This document shows, piece after piece, positions 19,740 through 29,390 of a DNA stretch of 64,000 bases (its first letter is position 1; each line of letters begins with the position of its first letter). Below the pieces are notes generated by a model, which did not search any database, had not been told where the DNA came from, and saw nothing but the letters and a program-made list of their open reading frames with translations. The stretch lies in contig CP143548.1 in the NCBI GenBank assembly GCA_037015955.1, positions 1,140,001 through 1,204,000 on the forward strand. Reading direction: 5' to 3'. This DNA comes from Lachnospiraceae bacterium JLR.KK008. Its GTDB lineage: Bacteria; Bacillota; Clostridia; Lachnospirales; Lachnospiraceae. The translations under genes were made by a program, and so were the position numbers.

Positions 19740-20171
19740 ATGTTTGGATGGATCATCGCACTTGTTTCCGGCGCTCTGATGAGCGTTCAGGGGGTGTTTA
19801 ATACGCAGGTCACGAAAGCGTCTACGATATGGATTGCCAGCGCTTTCGTACAGTTTACGGCGCTGCTTGTCTGTCTGGCGGCGTGGGCGGCTACCGACAG
19901 AAGTTCACTGATGAGCGTTTTTCAGGTTAAGCCTAAGTATATGCTGCTCGGTGGGGCGATCGGCGCTTTTATCACGTATACGGTTATCAAAAGTATGGAC
20001 ATGCTTGGACCGGCAAAAGCGGTCATGCTGATCGTTATCTCTCAGCTGCTTGTGGCATATCTGATCGAGTTATTCGGTCTCTTTGGCGTGGAGAGACAGC
20101 CGCTGGCCATGAGAAAAGTGGCAGGTATGGTAGTGGCGATTGTCGGCGTCATTTTATTTAAGTGGGAGTGA
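19740..20171 (+). CDS. YdcZ/DUF606-type DMT family membrane protein
   Basis: 143 residues, half the size of a standard drug/metabolite transporter, with about five membrane segments. MFGWIIALVSGALMSVQGVFN at the start and GGAIGAFITYTVIKSM in the middle match the YdcZ (DUF606) branch, whose members probably work as dimers. Substrate unknown. The ATG at 19740 follows AGGGGATCAGG; the longer frame adds twelve residues that read through this site. It has its own terminator. Confidence 0.8.
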   Translation: MFGWIIALVSGALMSVQGVFNTQVTKASTIWIASAFVQFTALLVCLAAWAATDRSSLMSVFQVKPKYMLLGGAIGAFITYTVIKSMDMLGPAKAVMLIVISQLLVAYLIELFGLFGVERQPLAMRKVAGMVVAIVGVILFKWE

Positions 20172-20247
20172 GCCTGGACGTTAACGGTACTTGATATGTA
20201 TCAGTGCAGCCTGAACGGAAATAAAATTAAGAAAAGTGTAACAAACT

Positions 20248-20274
20248 AAGCCTTGCATTTGCAGGGCTTTTTTT
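20248..20274 (+). terminator. terminator of the DMT gene
   Basis: AAGCCTTGC pairs with GCAGGGCTT around ATTT, followed by seven T residues. Confidence 0.8.
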
Positions 20275-20329
20275 ATACAATAATAGCAGTCGGCGAAAAG
20301 GCTCCTGACAGAGAGAAGGAGCTGAAAAT

Positions 20330-21139
20330 ATGAAAAATAAGAGAAAGATTTCCGTGTATGGGACAGTGTTTTTCTGTATTTGTGCGGTTTTATTTTTATG
20401 CGGCTGTACCAGAAGAGCGGAGGGAGCAGACGGACTGGACGAAATCTTCCTGGCTGGGGCGGATGAGGCCTCGGGGCAGGGGAAACTGCCGGAAGGAAAT
20501 GGTCAGGAGGCAGAAGATGTCAGTGGCAGCATTTCCGCATCAGACCAGAATGCACAACTGGAAGAGGATGCAACGGATCAGAGTCTGGGGCGATCGCCGT
20601 CCGGCTCTTACAATATGACAGAAATGTCAGAAAAACACGATTGCTATGTGTATATATGCGGGGCGGTCAGGAAGCCGGGAGTTTACCGGATGGAACAGGA
20701 TGAACGGATCTATGCCGTCATTGAGAGAGCCGGAGGATTTGCGGAGGAGGCCTGTGAGAAATATGTCAATCAGGCGCTGAGAGTGGTGGACGGGCTGAAG
20801 ATCTGGATTCCGACTGTGGAGGAGGCCAAAGAGAAAGAGGCTGCGGGCAGCGCCGGAGCAGGAAATGATGGCCTTGTATATCCTGCTGGCGGCGGGTATC
20901 CGGAGCAGGAAGGGGACAGCCGTGCACAGATGCAGAGAGAAGATGGTTTGGTCAATATCAATACGGCTGGCGAAGAGCAGCTGTGCACGTTGACAGGCAT
21001 CGGTAAGGCCAAGGCACAGGCAATTATCGCCTACCGCGGGGAACACGGCAATTTTATACGCCCGGAAGATATTATGAAAGTGGCTGGCATCAAACAGAGC
21101 GGCTATGATAAAATCAGAGAACAGATCTCGGTAGATTAG
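20330..21139 (+). CDS. comEA: ComEA-type DNA-binding lipoprotein
   Basis: 269 residues. ComEA is the surface receptor that binds double-stranded DNA during natural transformation. The signal sequence ends in LFLCGC, a lipobox, so this one is probably lipid-anchored. After a low-complexity linker there is an SLBB domain (residues ~103-160, YICGAVRKPGVYRM), then a second linker and two helix-hairpin-helix motifs at the C-terminus (VNINTAGEEQLCTLTGIGKA). The partner comEC is 3.2 kb downstream on the same strand, with a regulatory trio between them. AGAAGGAGC precedes the ATG. Confidence 0.9.
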   Translation: MKNKRKISVYGTVFFCICAVLFLCGCTRRAEGADGLDEIFLAGADEASGQGKLPEGNGQEAEDVSGSISASDQNAQLEEDATDQSLGRSPSGSYNMTEMSEKHDCYVYICGAVRKPGVYRMEQDERIYAVIERAGGFAEEACEKYVNQALRVVDGLKIWIPTVEEAKEKEAAGSAGAGNDGLVYPAGGGYPEQEGDSRAQMQREDGLVNINTAGEEQLCTLTGIGKAKAQAIIAYRGEHGNFIRPEDIMKVAGIKQSGYDKIREQISVD

Positions 21140-21220
21140 ACAAACCAGACGATAAGCAGGGACTCGCAGCCCTGAATCAATAGAATCATAAAGGAAACAG
21201 CAGAGCAGGAGTAAACAGAA

Positions 21221-21910
21221 ATGGCGAAAAAGGTGTTGGTCGTAGACGACGAAAAACTGATCGTAAAAGGGGTTCGTTTCAGCCTGGAGCAGGATGGTAT
21301 GGAAGTGGATTGTGCCTATGACGGAGAGGAAGCGCTGGAGAAGGCAAAACAGAATACGTATGATATTATACTGCTGGATATTATGCTGCCTAAGTTGACA
21401 GGACTGGAAGTATGTCAGCAGATCCGGGAATTTTCCAATGTACCGGTCGTGATGCTGACTGCCAAAGGGGAGGACATGGATAAAATACTGGGGCTGGAAT
21501 ACGGTGCGGACGATTATATTACCAAACCTTTTAACATACTGGAAGTGAAAGCAAGGATCAAGGCGATCATCCGCCGTACGGCGCCGAGGAAGACAACGGA
21601 GAACGAGACAAGGGCTGTGGAATACGGGGAGATGCGGATCGACCGCGAGAACCGGAGAGTGACGATCGCCGGAAAAGAGATCAATCTGACAGCCAGAGAG
21701 TTCGAGGTGCTGGAGCTGCTCAGCATGAATCAAAATAAGGTGTACAGCAGAGAAAGCCTGCTCAAGCTCGTATGGGGCGCTGATTATCCCGGAGATGTGC
21801 GCACGGTGGACGTTCATATCCGGAGACTGCGGGAGAAGATCGAGACCAATCCCAGCGAACCCAAATACGTCCATACGAAGTGGGGCGTAGGTTACTATTT
21901 TAAGCATTAG
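21221..21910 (+). CDS. OmpR/PhoB family response regulator
   Basis: 229 residues. Receiver domain with DD at residues 9-10, the phospho-acceptor Asp in ILLDIMLPKLTG near 53 and Lys in ITKPFN near 102. The winged-helix DNA-binding domain is at the C-terminus (ARIKAIIRR linker, then VDVHIRRLREKIE). The sensor kinase gene starts 12 bases after its stop, and a GerMN lipoprotein gene follows the kinase. GCAGGAG is the ribosome site. Targets unknown; the position suggests envelope or competence control. Confidence 0.93.
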   Translation: MAKKVLVVDDEKLIVKGVRFSLEQDGMEVDCAYDGEEALEKAKQNTYDIILLDIMLPKLTGLEVCQQIREFSNVPVVMLTAKGEDMDKILGLEYGADDYITKPFNILEVKARIKAIIRRTAPRKTTENETRAVEYGEMRIDRENRRVTIAGKEINLTAREFEVLELLSMNQNKVYSRESLLKLVWGADYPGDVRTVDVHIRRLREKIETNPSEPKYVHTKWGVGYYFKH

Positions 21911-21922
21911 CGGAGTTTTTTG

Positions 21923-23398
21923 ATGTTTGCGAAATGGAAAGAATACCTTGGCAAAGTGAAGATTCTCAGAAGTTTAAAAGCACGTCTGTTTTTGATTATT
22001 TTACTGGCAGGCATCGTGCCGAGTGTATGGATGCGGTATGCGGTTTTACAAAATTACGAGGACAGGGCGATCAATGTGAAGATCGCAGAGGTACAGAACC
22101 AATTCCGGATATTGGCAAATCATCTGATCACATATGGCTATCTGCATGATACATCTTCGGAGATCGTGAATACGGAGCTGGATCAGCTCTCCAATCTGTA
22201 CGACGGGCGTGTGCTCGTCATCGACCAGAATTTCAAAGTGATTAAAGACACATATGGATTGAGTGAAGGGAAGACAGTGATCTCCGAGGAAGTCATAAAG
22301 TGCTTCAAGGGCAGTAACGCGACCAACTATGACAGAAAAAACGGTTATATTGAGATCACGACTCCAATTCTTGACACTGCGAAGGTATCTGCGGATTCTG
22401 CGCAGGACGAGAAAGAGACGATGGCGGAAGGAGTACTTCTCACAAGTGTTTCCACGGATACGATTACGACGACGATGGAGATTTTAAACAGAAGGGCTCT
22501 GATCGTGGAGATCATCGCTTTGGTTTTTGTGGTTGCGATCGCTCTGGTGTTGTCCAGCCTGCTGACAAAGCCTTTTGAACGAGTCACGCAGGCAATCAAC
22601 GAAGTAAAGGCCGGTTTTACTGACGAACAGATCGCTGTCAATGACTATGTGGAGACCGAGCATATTGTCGACGCCTTTAATCAGCTTCTCGGCAGGATGA
22701 AGGTTCTGGATGATTCCCGGCAGGAGTTTGTGGCGAACGTGTCTCATGAACTGAAAACGCCGCTGACGTCAATGAAGGTGCTGGCGGATTCGCTGATGAT
22801 GCAGGAAGATGCCCCTGTAGAGTTATATCAGGAGTTTATGGCAGATATTGCCAATGAGATTGAGCGGGAAAATAAGATCATCAGCGATCTGCTCTCACTT
22901 GTAAAGATGGATAAAAAGGCGGCGGACATTAACATTGACTCCGTTGACATTAACAATCTGCTGGAACTGATTTTAAAAAGGCTTCGCCCGATCGCCAGGA
23001 AAAAAGAAGTGGAGATCATCTATGAAAGTATCCGTCCCGTCGTTGCCGAGGTGGATGAAGTGAAACTGACGCTGGCATTGTCCAATCTGGTGGAGAATGC
23101 CGTCAAATATAACAGGCCGGAAGGCTGGGTCAAGGTGACGCTGGATGCCGATCACCAGTTCTTTACGGTAGAAGTGGCGGATTCGGGGATGGGCATTCCG
23201 CAGGAGGCACAGGAACATATATACGAAAGATTTTACCGTGTGGACAAGTCGCATTCGAGGGAAATCGGCGGGACCGGCCTGGGGCTTGCCATTACGAGAA
23301 GCGCTGTTCTGATACACAGGGGTTCTATCAAAGTGGTCAGTGAGGAAGAAGTGGGAACAACTTTCACCGTGAAAATCCCGCTGATCTATCTTGTATAA
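21923..23398 (+). CDS. membrane sensor histidine kinase with HAMP domain
   Basis: 491 residues. Membrane segment near residues 18-36, an extracellular region of about 150 residues, a second membrane segment near 192-214, HAMP, HisKA with the phospho-accepting His in VSHELKTPLTS near 275, and HATPase_c with N box (LVENAVKYN) and G boxes (DSGMGIP, GGTGLGLAI). Partner of the preceding regulator. The ATG at 21923 follows CGGAG by seven bases; the longer frame begins at the adjacent TTG. Confidence 0.93.
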   Translation: MFAKWKEYLGKVKILRSLKARLFLIILLAGIVPSVWMRYAVLQNYEDRAINVKIAEVQNQFRILANHLITYGYLHDTSSEIVNTELDQLSNLYDGRVLVIDQNFKVIKDTYGLSEGKTVISEEVIKCFKGSNATNYDRKNGYIEITTPILDTAKVSADSAQDEKETMAEGVLLTSVSTDTITTTMEILNRRALIVEIIALVFVVAIALVLSSLLTKPFERVTQAINEVKAGFTDEQIAVNDYVETEHIVDAFNQLLGRMKVLDDSRQEFVANVSHELKTPLTSMKVLADSLMMQEDAPVELYQEFMADIANEIERENKIISDLLSLVKMDKKAADINIDSVDINNLLELILKRLRPIARKKEVEIIYESIRPVVAEVDEVKLTLALSNLVENAVKYNRPEGWVKVTLDADHQFFTVEVADSGMGIPQEAQEHIYERFYRVDKSHSREIGGTGLGLAITRSAVLIHRGSIKVVSEEEVGTTFTVKIPLIYLV

Positions 23399-23435
23399 GT
23401 ATAGTGGTGGAGAAAGATTCTGTGCGGAGGCAGAG

Positions 23436-24347
23436 ATGAAAAAAACAGGATATATGCTGCTTTTATTTATCATCGTAATCATGTCCGGCTGTGGAAAACG
23501 CAGTGAGGCGGGCAGGGGAAAAACGATTGATATATATTATCTGAATAAAGAAGAGACAGGGATCAGCAGCGAACCGTATGAGGTCCAGGCAGCGGATACG
23601 AATCAGCAGATCGCGGAAGTACTTCAGGCTATGGCGCAGACGCCGGAGGACGTGGAGTTTAAAGCGCCGATCAGTGGCTCTGTGAATGTCCTGGAGGTAG
23701 TCAGAGACGAAGAGCAGGTCATCTTGACAGTTGACGAGAGCTACCGTAATCTGGAGCCGGCGGTGGAAGTACTGACGAGGGCGGCCTTAGTCCGTACCCT
23801 GACACAGCTCGATCAGGTGGAGTATGTCTCGATGAAAGTCAGAAACGATCCGCTGACAGATTTGTCCGGTAATCCGATTGGTATTATGGAAGCGTCCATG
23901 TTTATTGACAATGCAGGAGATGAGATCAGTACTTATGAGCGGGCGCGTCTGACCTTATATTTTGCGGATGAGAGCGGAACGAAACTGAAGGAGACGACAA
24001 GGTCTGTCGTCTACAATACGAATATTTCCACGGAAAAACTGGTTGTGGAGGAGCTGATCCGGGGACCGGCAAATGAGGAGACTTATCCGACGATTAATCC
24101 GGAGACAAAGGTCAACAATGTCACGGTGCAGGATGGCGTATGTTATGTCAATCTGAGCGAAAGTTTTCTGACGCAGATGACCAATGTGACATCGGAAGTG
24201 ACGATCTATTCAATCACAAACTCGCTGGTGGAGCTCCCCAATGTAAATAAGGTGCAGATTTCCATCAACGGAGATACGAGCGGCACTTACAGAGAGAAGA
24301 TCCCGTTCTCTACGATTTTTGAGAGAAATCTGGAACTGATTGAATAA
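23436..24347 (+). CDS. GerMN-domain lipoprotein
   Basis: 303 residues. Signal peptide with lipobox MSGC, then two GerMN repeats (roughly residues 40-145 and 180-290; the second contains KLVVEELIRGPANEETYPTI split by family-typical Gly-Pro). GerMN domains occur in the sporulation protein GerM and in LpqB, the lipoprotein accessory of the actinobacterial MtrAB two-component system. The order here, regulator-kinase-GerMN lipoprotein, is the same, so it probably tunes the kinase from outside the membrane. The ATG at 23436 follows GCGGAGG; the longer frame overlaps the kinase stop and has no ribosome site. Confidence 0.85.
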   Translation: MKKTGYMLLLFIIVIMSGCGKRSEAGRGKTIDIYYLNKEETGISSEPYEVQAADTNQQIAEVLQAMAQTPEDVEFKAPISGSVNVLEVVRDEEQVILTVDESYRNLEPAVEVLTRAALVRTLTQLDQVEYVSMKVRNDPLTDLSGNPIGIMEASMFIDNAGDEISTYERARLTLYFADESGTKLKETTRSVVYNTNISTEKLVVEELIRGPANEETYPTINPETKVNNVTVQDGVCYVNLSESFLTQMTNVTSEVTIYSITNSLVELPNVNKVQISINGDTSGTYREKIPFSTIFERNLELIE

Positions 24348-24378
24348 CGATTGATATTAATTGATAGAAGGAGAATTT

Positions 24379-26664
24379 TTGAGACGATATACTCTGTGTA
24401 AGCTGTGTTTTTGCATGATTGGGCTATTGTCTCTGATGCAGTGGGCGGGACAGCCGCCGGGGGCTCTGGTGCCGGAGATTCCCGGCGGTACGGCCACTGT
24501 CTTTGGAACGGTAGCACAGATAGAAGAAAAAGAAAACGCATATCATCAAAAGCAGGTCATCCTGTCCTTACAGTCCGCCGCGTTCTGCGGTGTGACCATT
24601 CCTGATAAACAAAATCAAATAACAGCATCGAATCAGACAGAGCGAACAGAGATTGGAGGGGTACTCTGCTTTATGGCGGAAGGAGAGGAGATGCCTCTGA
24701 TTGGTCAACGCATTGTTGTGTCGGGACAGCCACAGATGTTTGAGGGGCGCAGGAATCCCGGAGGGTTTGATGCACTTTCCTGGTATCGGGCGCAGGGGCT
24801 GACGATCTCTCTGAAAAAAGCCAGGATAGAGGGAAGGGGAGAGCAGTACGATTTCTTTCGGCAGAAGCTGCATGAGTGCAGACAGGGGATGGCCCGGATA
24901 TTGGATGCAGTCTGCGGGGAAGATGGAGGCGTGATGCGGGCGATGCTGCTCGGTGACAAGACGGCGCTTTCCGCGGAGCGGAAAAATCTTTATCAACAGG
25001 GCGGTATCTCTCATATCCTGGCAATTTCCGGGCTGCATATTTCCTTTCTCGGGATGGGCTTGTATGGCATTCTTAAGAAAACAGGAGTTCCGGTCGGGAT
25101 TGCAGTATTTATAGCAAGTGTTTTTTTATTTTCCTATGTGACGATGACAGGCAGCAGCCCCTCTTCCTGCAGAGCAGCAATGATGATTGCGTTCTGTCTG
25201 GCAGCAGATTTGCTGGGACGCAGCTATGAAAGAATGACGGCACTGTCAGTTTCTGCGCTGCTGCTTGTTGCCAGACAGCCGTTATTGCTGGGACAGAGCG
25301 GTTTTCTGCTCTCCTATGGCGCTATAACAGGGTTGGAACTGGTCTGTCCGATTCTGACGGGTCTTTGGGAAAACCGCATTGCGAGGATATTTTTTGCAGG
25401 CGCCTCCATCTTTTTTGTCACCTTGCCGGTGATGCTGACGTCCTTTTATGAGATTCCGGTCTATTCGTTCTTTTTGAATCTGTATGTCATCCCGCTGATG
25501 GGAGTGGTGATCGCATTGGGACTGCTGTCACTTCTGGCCGGTCTGTTTTCGATTCCTCTGGCCAGGGCTATATTTTATCCGGTCCATTTGCTTTTGATTT
25601 TGTTTGACGGCGGCTGTCGTCTGACAGGGAGTCTTCCGGGTGATCTGTGGGTGATGGGCGCACCGTCTGTGATGCAGATCGTCATATACTGCATGATGTT
25701 AGCAACGTTCTGCATGATGAAAAAATATATGACGAAGCCATGTGCGCTGCTTTTGCTGGCAGGTGCAGTCTGGGTGATAAAGGCGCCTCTGCCTTCAGCG
25801 GATACAATGACAATGCTGGACGTTGGTCAGGGAGACGGCATTGTCATCCAAAGCAGTGACGGGACGACGATGCTCATAGACGGCGGCAGCTCCTCAGAAA
25901 AGGAGCTCGCACAATATACATTACTGCCGTATCTGAAATCGCAGGGAATCCGGCGGCTGGACTATGTGTTTTTGAGTCATATGGACGCGGATCATACGAA
26001 TGGCATTGAGGCATTGATACAGGGGGAGGCAGCAGAAGAGGAAGAAGCACAGGCAGGACCGGGAGAGGGCGATCATAAGCGGCAGATCGAGATTGGGACT
26101 CTTGTACTGCCACCTCTGTCACAGCGGGATGAGGCATATGACAGGGTGGTGTCTGCGGCCCGGAGGGCTGGAATCCGGCTGTGCACGATAAAGGCGGGAG
26201 ATCAGATGGAGATCGGAGGCTTTCGTTTCCTCTGCCTGCACCCGGAGGAAGGCGGTAGTTACAGTGACAGAAACGAGGCTTCCCTTGTGCTGTATGTGAG
26301 GAAGGGGAACTTCTCCGCACTTTTTATGGGAGATCTGGACGGGGAAGCGGAGGCCGCGTTTGTGCGGAGCTATCAGGATTCGCTCGGCGCAGTTACGGTA
26401 TTAAAAGCGGGTCATCATGGTTCCGGTGCCTCCTGTGGTGAAGAATTGCTTTCATCCTGTCGTCCTGCGATTACGCTGATCTCCTGCAGCATGGACAATT
26501 CCTATGGCCATCCGGCCCCGGAAACACTGGCACGGATTGTTTCTGCGGGCAGTAAGGTCTATATCACGAAGGATACGGGCGCTATCTGTATCCGCATTGG
26601 GAAACGGCGGGTCCAGGTGAGGCGGATGCTGGCAGACGCAGACAGAAGGGGAAAATCCGATTGA
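24379..26664 (+). CDS. comEC: ComEC/Rec2 DNA uptake channel
   Basis: About 761 residues. Moves single-stranded DNA across the cytoplasmic membrane in transformation. Order: two N-terminal membrane segments and a DUF4131-type extracellular domain, the Competence membrane domain (from ~residue 220, with HILAISGLHISFLGMGLYG split around SGLH), and a C-terminal metallo-beta-lactamase-like domain (MLDVGQGDGIVI, LSHMDADHTNG, KAGHHGS) thought to degrade the non-entering strand. I take the TTG at 24379, 5 bases after GGAG; a TTG 18 bases earlier has no ribosome site. It follows the GerMN gene closely. Confidence 0.93.
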   Translation: MRRYTLCKLCFCMIGLLSLMQWAGQPPGALVPEIPGGTATVFGTVAQIEEKENAYHQKQVILSLQSAAFCGVTIPDKQNQITASNQTERTEIGGVLCFMAEGEEMPLIGQRIVVSGQPQMFEGRRNPGGFDALSWYRAQGLTISLKKARIEGRGEQYDFFRQKLHECRQGMARILDAVCGEDGGVMRAMLLGDKTALSAERKNLYQQGGISHILAISGLHISFLGMGLYGILKKTGVPVGIAVFIASVFLFSYVTMTGSSPSSCRAAMMIAFCLAADLLGRSYERMTALSVSALLLVARQPLLLGQSGFLLSYGAITGLELVCPILTGLWENRIARIFFAGASIFFVTLPVMLTSFYEIPVYSFFLNLYVIPLMGVVIALGLLSLLAGLFSIPLARAIFYPVHLLLILFDGGCRLTGSLPGDLWVMGAPSVMQIVIYCMMLATFCMMKKYMTKPCALLLLAGAVWVIKAPLPSADTMTMLDVGQGDGIVIQSSDGTTMLIDGGSSSEKELAQYTLLPYLKSQGIRRLDYVFLSHMDADHTNGIEALIQGEAAEEEEAQAGPGEGDHKRQIEIGTLVLPPLSQRDEAYDRVVSAARRAGIRLCTIKAGDQMEIGGFRFLCLHPEEGGSYSDRNEASLVLYVRKGNFSALFMGDLDGEAEAAFVRSYQDSLGAVTVLKAGHHGSGASCGEELLSSCRPAITLISCSMDNSYGHPAPETLARIVSAGSKVYITKDTGAICIRIGKRRVQVRRMLADADRRGKSD

Positions 26665-26696
26665 AATCAGGAGTGTGCCCGTGATAAAATAGACAT

Positions 26697-27671
26697 ATGA
26701 AACAGTTAAATGAAGATATTAAGACGGGACAATTAAAACATGTTTATCTGCTCTCAGGCGAAGAGGCTTACCTGCGCAGGCAGTACCGGGACAGACTGCG
26801 CAGCGCTCTGGCCGGCGAAGATACGATGAACTGTCATTATTTTGAAGGGAAAGAGGCCAACCCGAAAGAGATGATCGATCTGGCGGAGACGCTTCCGTTT
26901 CTGGCACAGCGGCGGGTTATCGTTGTTGAAAACAGCGGTCTGTTCAAAAAGGGCGGCGAAGAGCTGGCAGAATATATGACATCTATGTCAGAAACAGCTT
27001 ATTTTATATTTGCTGAGACAGAGGTGGACAAGAGAAGCAGGCTTTATAAGGCAGTGAAAGCAAGCGGGCGGGCAACAGAATTTCCCCTCCAGGATGAGAA
27101 CACACTGCGCCGCTGGATCGCAGGTCTTTCGGCAAAAGAGAGCAAAGGGATTACCGATCAGACGATCCGCTATTTTCTGGAAAAGACAGGAAGCGATATG
27201 TCGAATATCCGCAGAGAGCTGGAAAAGCTGTTCTGTTATACACTGGGGCGCAATGTAGTCACGGAAGCGGATATTGATGCGGTATGCACCCGGAGGATTT
27301 CCAACCAGATATTTGAGATGGTGAATGCTATTGCCGATAAAAAGCAGGAAAAGGCGCTGAATCTGTATTATGATCTGCTGGCGCTGAAAGAGCCGCCGAT
27401 GCGCATCCTCTTTCTGATCGCCAGACAGTTTAATCTGCTGATGCAGGTGAAGGAGTGCAGAAAAAAGGGCTATGACGATCATACGATAGCGGGAAAGACA
27501 GGACTGCGCGACTTTGTTGTAAAAAAATACGCTTCCCAGGCATCCAGATTTGAGATGAATGCCCTGAAGGAAGCGGTGAGTGCCTGCGTCGAGGCAGAAG
27601 AGAACGTGAAGACCGGCCGGCTGAACGATATTATGAGTGTGGAGCTTTTGATAGTGCAGTACAGCAGGTAA
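26697..27671 (+). CDS. holA: DNA polymerase III delta subunit
   Basis: 324 residues. Clamp-loader subunit that opens the beta sliding clamp. The N-terminus (LKHVYLLSGEEAYLRRQYRD, degenerate AAA fold without a Walker A lysine) and the central FFAETEVDKRSRLYK-like segment are typical, as is the C-terminal NRL-like bundle. It starts 33 bases after comEC, a conserved neighbour pair. In many related genomes rpsT follows divergently; here rpsT is 22 kb away. Confidence 0.93.
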   Translation: MKQLNEDIKTGQLKHVYLLSGEEAYLRRQYRDRLRSALAGEDTMNCHYFEGKEANPKEMIDLAETLPFLAQRRVIVVENSGLFKKGGEELAEYMTSMSETAYFIFAETEVDKRSRLYKAVKASGRATEFPLQDENTLRRWIAGLSAKESKGITDQTIRYFLEKTGSDMSNIRRELEKLFCYTLGRNVVTEADIDAVCTRRISNQIFEMVNAIADKKQEKALNLYYDLLALKEPPMRILFLIARQFNLLMQVKECRKKGYDDHTIAGKTGLRDFVVKKYASQASRFEMNALKEAVSACVEAEENVKTGRLNDIMSVELLIVQYSR

Positions 27672-27704
27672 TCGTCTGCCCTTTTTGCGAAAAGGTATTT
27701 GGGG

Positions 27705-29159
27705 TCAGCGATAAGGTTTGAACTGCGGCAGGGTCATACCAAAAGCATCATTCAGTTCAGCGAGCATCATCGGATAGTCTGCGTCCATCTGCTCAGGAAA
27801 GTAAGTGATTTCCGCATAGAGATAATAGCCATTACGCTTATAGTCAGCGTAGAGGAAAGTGATCCTCGGTATCGTTCCGTTTTCAAGATAATAGGCGACC
27901 TGTTTGCAGGCGATATTCAGTTCGGCATCGTACTGTGTCTTGCCAACGGCATCTTCATAAATATCCAGACCGGAACTTACGAGTGCATGATAGGCCTCTT
28001 CCACGATGTCCTGTGCGTTTTTGTCTGAAGCTATGACGGTCTGGCGCACCTGCATTCCATGTGCGGCGCATTGGACGGTATATCCGTCATCTTCATAGAT
28101 GAGATCTTCTCCATAGGGAAGGAACGCGTCCACATATGCTTCCTGTCCGAACATCTCTTCCGGGACTTTGTGGTAAGCACAGCCTACATACCGGTATCCC
28201 AATTCTTCCGCCACATGAAAAAGACTCTGGTAATTCTCTTCTGTGATGTCGATCTCCGTGTTATTCTGGTTGTTGTCTGTGACGGAGAGCTGTTCGGCCT
28301 CCAGCGCTTCGGCCGGTATAGTGATTTCTGTCACATCGTTGATTGAGGAGACAGTCATAGTGACAGATACATTGTCGACATGGACTGCGGATGCGTCTTC
28401 TCCCATGTCGATGAGCGTCTGCGTCATCAGAGACTGTATGATGGCGGTCATATCTATCTCATATTTCATGGGAAAATAGCTTTCCTCGGCAATCCAGATG
28501 CTGATCGGAAGGTCGCCGAGACTGGAGAGCATAGACTGTAACATCTTCGTGGATTCCGGTGACAGACCGAGCTGCTCCATCTGTGTAAGGATGCCGGAGG
28601 CAGCAATCACGTCCAGCAGGGAATCTTTGGAGACGACACCATCGTAACGGGTTGTCGTCGTTCCGCTTATCGTCTCTTTGCCGTTTTCTGTGAAAGACTC
28701 GGCTGACGAGAGATAGAGCTCCAGAGTGGCAGGCGCATTATATCTTTCGACAGCGCCAATGTCTTCCATCTCTAATACGGTCCAGTACAGATCAGACCCT
28801 TTTCCGATTCCGGTATATGTTTTATAGGTTCCGGCATCTTCTGTCAAGTACACGGCCATGTCCATCGTGTCGAGGCCGTCGATGTTCGTGTTCATAGTCA
28901 GATACATCTGCTGCGGCTCCAGAATGTAGTCTTCGGAGGCAATCGCCGTCATCGTCATTGTCTGTCCCGCCTCATTACCGGAAAATTCCATGTTCATGAC
29001 CATGTCATAGCTGATGCTGTCTATTTTGCCGATGCTTTCCTGTGCTTTGGGGATGACTGCCCGGGCGTCTTCTCTGCTGCAGGCGGTCAGACTGAGGCAG
29101 AGAAGGATAGCAGAAAGCATAAACAGGAGTGGTTTCCGTTTTCTTTTTCTCGGTTTCAT
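27705..29159 (-). CDS. large lipoprotein, DUF6612-like
   Basis: 484 residues. Signal peptide with lipobox LTAC at residue 27. The first ~270 residues alternate beta strands and resemble LolA/DUF6612-like envelope proteins seen in Gram-positive bacteria (SISYDMVMNMEF, then YLTEDAGTYKTYTG). The second half, after a linker near residue 300, has a different alpha/beta character. Probable role in binding lipid or a hydrophobic ligand at the outer face of the membrane, but this is inferred from the fold resemblance only. AAAGGAGG precedes the ATG. Convergent with holA, divergent from the ABC exporter operon. Confidence 0.75.
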   Translation of the reverse strand: MKPRKRKRKPLLFMLSAILLCLSLTACSREDARAVIPKAQESIGKIDSISYDMVMNMEFSGNEAGQTMTMTAIASEDYILEPQQMYLTMNTNIDGLDTMDMAVYLTEDAGTYKTYTGIGKGSDLYWTVLEMEDIGAVERYNAPATLELYLSSAESFTENGKETISGTTTTRYDGVVSKDSLLDVIAASGILTQMEQLGLSPESTKMLQSMLSSLGDLPISIWIAEESYFPMKYEIDMTAIIQSLMTQTLIDMGEDASAVHVDNVSVTMTVSSINDVTEITIPAEALEAEQLSVTDNNQNNTEIDITEENYQSLFHVAEELGYRYVGCAYHKVPEEMFGQEAYVDAFLPYGEDLIYEDDGYTVQCAAHGMQVRQTVIASDKNAQDIVEEAYHALVSSGLDIYEDAVGKTQYDAELNIACKQVAYYLENGTIPRITFLYADYKRNGYYLYAEITYFPEQMDADYPMMLAELNDAFGMTLPQFKPYR

Positions 29160-29307
29160 AAAGTTGCCTCCTTTGTCTTGATTGATTGGTATATGATTTC
29201 CTGTTTTCCGTATTTCTTCTTAGTTCTATTATATTATTATATTATGGTAAAAGAGAAAATGGTACCTTTTTCCCTGATATGCCAGCATTTGTGCGACTTG
29301 AGGGCCA

Positions 29308-29336
29308 TTGACTATGTTTTTTTGCAATGGTATAAT
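29308..29336 (+). promoter_or_regulatory. promoter 1 of the ABC exporter operon
   Basis: TTGACT, 17 bases, TATAAT, with an extended -10 (TGG before TATAAT). The -10 box is the first six bases of the repeated 33-bp element. Confidence 0.75.
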
Positions 29337-29363
29337 ATCGAAGATATGATACCGCCGGATGGC
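29331..29363 (+). repeat. 33-bp promoter-leader element, copy 1
   Basis: Runs from the -10 TATAAT through ATCGAAGATATGATAC to CGCCGGATGGC. Identical to copy 2 over all 33 bases and to copy 3 except one G/A change at base 10. ATATC-GAA-GATAT is a small inverted repeat over the expected transcription start, and GCC-GGAT-GGC can form a short hairpin. Confidence 0.85.
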
Positions 29364-29390
29364 ATCAGTTATCAAGTCCGAAGGACATGA
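29346..29390 (+). CDS. putative leader peptide MIPPDGISYQVRRT
   Basis: Fourteen codons starting at the ATG inside copy 1 of the element, predicted at about +3 to +4 of the transcript, so translation would be leaderless. It contains Pro-Pro-Asp, a strong ribosome-stalling tripeptide when EF-P is limiting. The stop precedes the second copy of the element by one base. It may not be translated; identity at the DNA level could reflect an operator. Confidence 0.35.
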   Translation: MIPPDGISYQVRRT

